A stretch of DNA of 17,351 nt from Deltaproteobacteria bacterium (GTDB lineage: Bacteria; Bdellovibrionota_C; UBA2361; SZUA-149; JADYYL01). Below, piece by piece: positions 14,452-17,351 of this stretch. Where the stretch lies: positions 1 through 17,351 of the forward strand of contig JADYYL010000213.1 of the NCBI GenBank assembly GCA_020853655.1, in the 5' to 3' direction. A program made the position numbers and the translations under genes. The notes under the pieces are model-generated. The model ran no database searches. It worked only from the letters and a program-made list of their open reading frames with translations, and had not been told where the DNA came from. Within the stretch, counting starts at the first letter, position 1. Each line of letters begins with the position of its first letter.

Positions 14452-15909
14452 ATGTCCACACCACTTTCATCCACGGCGATTCCATCCGTCCTCCTCGTTG
14501 ATGACGAGAGCACCTTTCGAACCAGCATCACGCGCGCCCTCGACGCGCTCGGCAGCGATCTGATCATCACGCCAGCGGAGAACGCGACTCAAGCGTTGGC
14601 GCTCGCCGCAAAACTCCGCCCGGAGGTCGTCGTGCTCGACCTCACACTTGATCAGGAGGCCGGGCCGGCCGGTGGGCTCGCATTACTCGAGTCACTGCTC
14701 GCTCTCGACGCTTCTCTGCGAGTGCTCGTGCTTACTGGCGCCCGCGCCCGTGACTACGGAGTGACCGCGCTGCGTATCGGTGCTGCGAGTTTCCTCGAAA
14801 AGCCAGTCGACGCCTCGCACCTGCTCGCCTTAATCGAAGACGGCGCTCGATGCGCCCGAATCCATCGCTCGCATATCGAACGCAACGGTGGGCCGACCAG
14901 CGCACCGGTGGGGCTCATCTGCGATCCCTCTGGCCCGATGAGCAACGTTATCGAACAGCTCCATTTCGCGAGTTCCACAGCGCAACCTGTCCTACTCGCA
15001 GGTGAGACCGGAACCGGCAAGGGGGTGCTCGCTCATGCCATCCACACACTCTCCTCCAATGGAGGAGCACCCTTCATTCGATTTCAGCCGACGTTCGGAA
15101 CCTTCGATCTCGCGTTGAGCGAACTCTTTGGGCACGAACGCGGCGCGTTTACGGGCGCGAGCGCAGAGCGACGCGGGCTTCTCGAGGATGCTCATCGAGG
15201 CACGCTCTTCATCGACGAAGTGGATGAACTCTCCACGCACATTCAGATCGCACTGCTTCATACGCTTCAAGAGCGACGATTCCGAAGAGTCGGATCGAAC
15301 AAAGAGCGGCACTCTGAGTTTCGGCTGATCACCGCGACGAACCGCCCGCTCCCGCAGCTCCTGTCAGAATCTCGTCTTCGAGAAGACTTCTTTCACCGCA
15401 TCGCGCACTGCATCATCACAATCCCACCTCTGCGAGAACGAAAGGGCGACATTCGAATCCTGGCGAACGAATTCCTTCGCGTGATCGCGACCCGTGAGAA
15501 GTTCCAAGTCCAAGGCTTCACTCCCGGAGCAGAGGCCGCCATGCTGCAGTATCAATGGCCGGGAAATGTTCGAGAGCTCCAAGGTGTCGTCGAAGGAGCC
15601 GTGTTCCGCGCTCGCTTCGAAGGGGCGCGCTACGTCGACGAGCGCCACTTCACATTTCGTCATGCGCGAGCGAGCGGATCGCATCTTCCCGCAACGTTTC
15701 GCGAGAGGGTTCGCCAGTTTGAGTTAGACACCATTGAGGAGTCGTTACGACGACACGCGGGGAACCAAGCGCTTGCGGCGAAAGCGCTTGGGCTCGATCG
15801 TTCGACACTACGGAGAATCCTGGCACGAGGCGGACAGTCCGCCGCCGACTTGCGTGTCCTGCATCCCAGCGCCAGTCCGCGCTTCAATCGCAGCGAGCGG
15901 CCTCGTTGA
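14452..15909 (+). CDS. NtrC-family sigma-54-dependent response regulator
   Basis: A 485-residue transcription activator that, when phosphorylated, uses ATP to open sigma-54 promoters. The receiver domain has VLLVDDE (residues 13-19), phospho-acceptor D63 (VVLDLTLD), T95 (LVLTGA) and K117 (FLEKPV), with a small insertion, DQEAGPAGG, after the acceptor. The AAA+ domain has Walker A GETGTGKG (184-191), the sigma-54 contact loop GAFTGA (231-236), Walker B TLFIDE (251-256) and the RLREDFFHRI arginine region (308-317), followed by QWPGNVREL (368-376). A Fis-type helix-turn-helix ends it (GNQALAAKALGLDRSTLRRIL, seen as residues 437-457). ATG at 14452 starts the receiver in the family position; ATG at 14404 would run into the operator-like palindromes. 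No cognate kinase lies nearby, so the input signal is unknown. Confidence 0.93.
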   Translation: MSTPLSSTAIPSVLLVDDESTFRTSITRALDALGSDLIITPAENATQALALAAKLRPEVVVLDLTLDQEAGPAGGLALLESLLALDASLRVLVLTGARARDYGVTALRIGAASFLEKPVDASHLLALIEDGARCARIHRSHIERNGGPTSAPVGLICDPSGPMSNVIEQLHFASSTAQPVLLAGETGTGKGVLAHAIHTLSSNGGAPFIRFQPTFGTFDLALSELFGHERGAFTGASAERRGLLEDAHRGTLFIDEVDELSTHIQIALLHTLQERRFRRVGSNKERHSEFRLITATNRPLPQLLSESRLREDFFHRIAHCIITIPPLRERKGDIRILANEFLRVIATREKFQVQGFTPGAEAAMLQYQWPGNVRELQGVVEGAVFRARFEGARYVDERHFTFRHARASGSHLPATFRERVRQFELDTIEESLRRHAGNQALAAKALGLDRSTLRRILARGGQSAADLRVLHPSASPRFNRSERPR

Positions 15910-15924
15910 TCTGCGCGAAGGGGC

Positions 15925-16105
15925 CTAGGGAAGCTCTGATTAAGTATCAGAGCTTCCCTAAAACGCCTTGGAAGGCGTTTTCCGCGGACTGAAACGAAAG
16001 TGGAAGTCCGCGAAGCGACTCACGATGTGCGCCGCTCGAGCGCACGTCGTGATTGGAGCGGCTGAATAAGGCCCCCGGATGGGGACTTATTCAGAGGTTC
16101 CCTAG
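15925..16105 (+). mobile_element. MITE-like element with IS5-type ends and five consecutive stem-loops
   Basis: CTAG at 15925-15928 and 16102-16105 flank the element as a probable 4-bp target duplication. The left end GGAAGCTCTGATTAAG (15929-15944) and the inverted right end GGAACCTCTGAATAAG (from 16101 back to 16086) match at 14 of 16 bases. Target YTAR and ends of this type are known for the IS5 group of the IS5 family. There is no transposase gene inside, so it would be mobilised in trans. Five stem-loops run in sequence: 15927-15959 (14 bp, perfect), 15960-15981 (10-bp arms), 15983-16012 (8 bp), 16021-16051 (12 bp, one G-U) and 16062-16094 (9+4 bp). It fills the gap between two convergent genes. 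Confidence 0.75.
15960..15981. terminator. bidirectional rho-independent terminator inside the MITE-like element
   Basis: AAAACGCCTT (15960-15969) and AAGGCGTTTT (15972-15981) are perfect inverted repeats two bases apart. Each strand reads a GC-rich stem followed by UUUU. It lies between the sigma-54 activator (plus) and the J-domain gene (minus), where it could end both transcripts. Confidence 0.6.
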
Positions 16106-16115
16106 AGCGTTGAGA

Positions 16116-17351
16116 CTACCCTCGGTCGTAACGACCGCCGAACCAACTGCTTCGTATCTGCATGATTCGGTCGTAAGCGTCTTGCATCCGGCGAAACTTA
16201 TCGGCGGCGGCCTCGGATTCCGGTGTCCCAGAGGTGAAGTGGTCCGGATGATAAGCTTTGATCGCCGATCGGTAGGCCTTCTTGATCTGAGCCTCAGACG
16301 AAGAGTCTTCGAGGCCGAAGTACGAGAGCAGTTCGCTGTATTCGTCGCTCTTCTCCGTCGGCGCGAGATATCCGGGATCGTTCCGCTTTGACGCTCGAGA
16401 ATTCAACTTCGACCGAATTCCAGAGAGACTCGGAATCGGGACCCGAAAGGATCCTGAGACTCGCCGAGTGGCGAGTAAGGAAAGGCTGACGATGAGCGTG
16501 CAAAATGAAACGATGAAGAGGAGCGGGACGAACCAACCGAAGTATCCTTGGGTCAATAGCCGAAACTTTCGGGAGAGCGTTAGCGCGCCGGTGCGTTTCA
16601 ACTCCTCCACGCGGCCGAGCGAGAATGCCCGGGCGCTTCCACCGTCCGCACCCATGGCAAACTGAAAGCGGAGTTCGTCGTTCAGGTCGTTTGGGTCTGG
16701 CCTTCGTTTGACGACTTCGACGAAAGCGCGGGATGCTTCCGCGCCATCGTTCTTCCGCACAGCCTCAAGCGCGCGATTCGCGAAGAGCCCGACGAGGATC
16801 TCCTTCACGCCGGCATCGCTTTCCTCAACCCAGATCGCAAGCTCCAACACCTTTGAAGATTCCAGCGCGAGCAGAGGAGCGACACCCCCCTGCAGCTTCA
16901 CGAGGGCGTCCGCGGCAAGCTTGCGAGTCACGTCGGTGCGGGTCTCGGGAGGAATCTCGGCGAGGAGCAGGATCGATTCGGTCGCGTCTCCCCCGTCGAG
17001 CGAAGCCTGGGCCACGCGATGCAATAAGCGGACAGACCGCGAGAGGAGAATTGCCCGAGCAGCAGAACTCTCCTCTTTCTCAATCACCAACCTCAGCGCG
17101 CGATGATCGCCACTTGCCGAGTGGTGATCGGCAGCTTCCGCAACTTCGAACAGCTTGCGAATCTCCTTCAGCGGTTCGCTGCCAGGGATGAGCACTCGCT
17201 CTGCGGCCTGCACGATCCAACTCGCGTTCGAAACGGTATCGGTCGTCAGTTTCTCGAGTGCCTGCTTCTTCAGTGCCGCAGCAAGCGCAGACTCGAGCGC
17301 GGGGAGCGCACGTATTTCTTCGCATTCCGAGGGAGTCGCTTCGAGAACCGG
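16116..17351 (-). CDS. membrane-anchored protein with C-terminal J domain (N-terminus beyond window edge)
   Basis: The minus-strand frame is open from the window edge to a TAG at 16116-16118, giving 411 visible residues; the true start is outside. Visible residues 1 to about 250 are alpha-helical and Ala/Glu/Leu-rich, possibly a helical repeat scaffold (LLLAEIPPETRTDV; LELAIWVEESDAGVKEILVG). One membrane helix is at about 271-296 (FVPLLFIVSFCTLIVSLSLL). After a basic linker comes a J domain at about 337-398, with the HPD tripeptide at 368-370 (AIKAYHPDHF) and the flanking helices EAQIKKAYRSA and ADKFRRMQDAYDRIM. J domains recruit Hsp70 (DnaK) and stimulate its ATPase, so this protein probably brings DnaK to the inner membrane. 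The J domain at the extreme C-terminus is atypical of DnaJ itself and there is no zinc domain, so it is a specialised J protein. It is convergent with the sigma-54 activator gene. Confidence 0.88.
   Translation of the reverse strand, partial: PVLEATPSECEEIRALPALESALAAALKKQALEKLTTDTVSNASWIVQAAERVLIPGSEPLKEIRKLFEVAEAADHHSASGDHRALRLVIEKEESSAARAILLSRSVRLLHRVAQASLDGGDATESILLLAEIPPETRTDVTRKLAADALVKLQGGVAPLLALESSKVLELAIWVEESDAGVKEILVGLFANRALEAVRKNDGAEASRAFVEVVKRRPDPNDLNDELRFQFAMGADGGSARAFSLGRVEELKRTGALTLSRKFRLLTQGYFGWFVPLLFIVSFCTLIVSLSLLATRRVSGSFRVPIPSLSGIRSKLNSRASKRNDPGYLAPTEKSDEYSELLSYFGLEDSSSEAQIKKAYRSAIKAYHPDHFTSGTPESEAAADKFRRMQDAYDRIMQIRSSWFGGRYDRG

Overview
The window reads as chromosomal DNA from a Gram-negative, fairly GC-rich bacterium. 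Codon third positions favour G/C, the cell envelope has an outer membrane (MlaE-type lipid transport, a lipoprotein, a PpiD-like periplasmic chaperone), and regulation includes a sigma-54 activator. A DUF4911 protein and an SthA transhydrogenase of the 'NTGTIPSK' type fit a deltaproteobacterial-grade lineage (Desulfobacterota, Myxococcota, Bdellovibrionota or SAR324 in the broad sense). That placement is inference. No rRNA, convincing tRNA, CRISPR array, phage gene or transposase gene was found.

Layout. (1) 1-1109, minus: an MlaE-family permease with an N-terminal STAS-like domain, cut by the window edge. Facing away from it is a small one-helix membrane protein (1197-1433). (2) 1434-2249: a long gene-free stretch holding one copy of a dispersed repeat, a 14-bp tandem array, several hairpins and a strong minus-strand terminator. 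(3) 2250-3483, minus: yraN and rnhB. (4) 3776-7080, plus: gatC-gatA-gatB, the tRNA-dependent amidotransferase operon, divergent from rnhB. (5) 7369-7758: a single-domain response regulator, convergent with a small DUF4911 gene (7778-8068). (6) 8069-8528: a second copy of the dispersed repeat plus leader hairpins, then a PpiD/SurA-like chaperone (8529-10532), an unrecognised ORF (10697-11464) and a clan GH-A-like glycosidase lipoprotein (11607-12623). (7) sthA (12910-14325), then an NtrC-type sigma-54 activator (14452-15909) with a possible paired operator in front of it. (8) A convergent J-domain membrane protein (16116 to the window edge).

Most genes are housekeeping. The most distinctive signal is non-coding. 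At 15925-16105, between two convergent genes, lies a MITE-like element with CTAG duplications, IS5-like terminal inverted repeats and five consecutive stem-loops, one of which looks like a bidirectional terminator. A degenerate 64-bp relative lies in inverted orientation just after the glycosidase gene and may also act as a terminator. An unrelated repeat with a conserved GCGACC/GGTCGC hairpin occurs at about 1447-1570 and, inverted, at about 8190-8329. I did not find a new multi-gene system; the candidates for something undescribed are these repeat families and a possible short terminated RNA upstream of rnhB.
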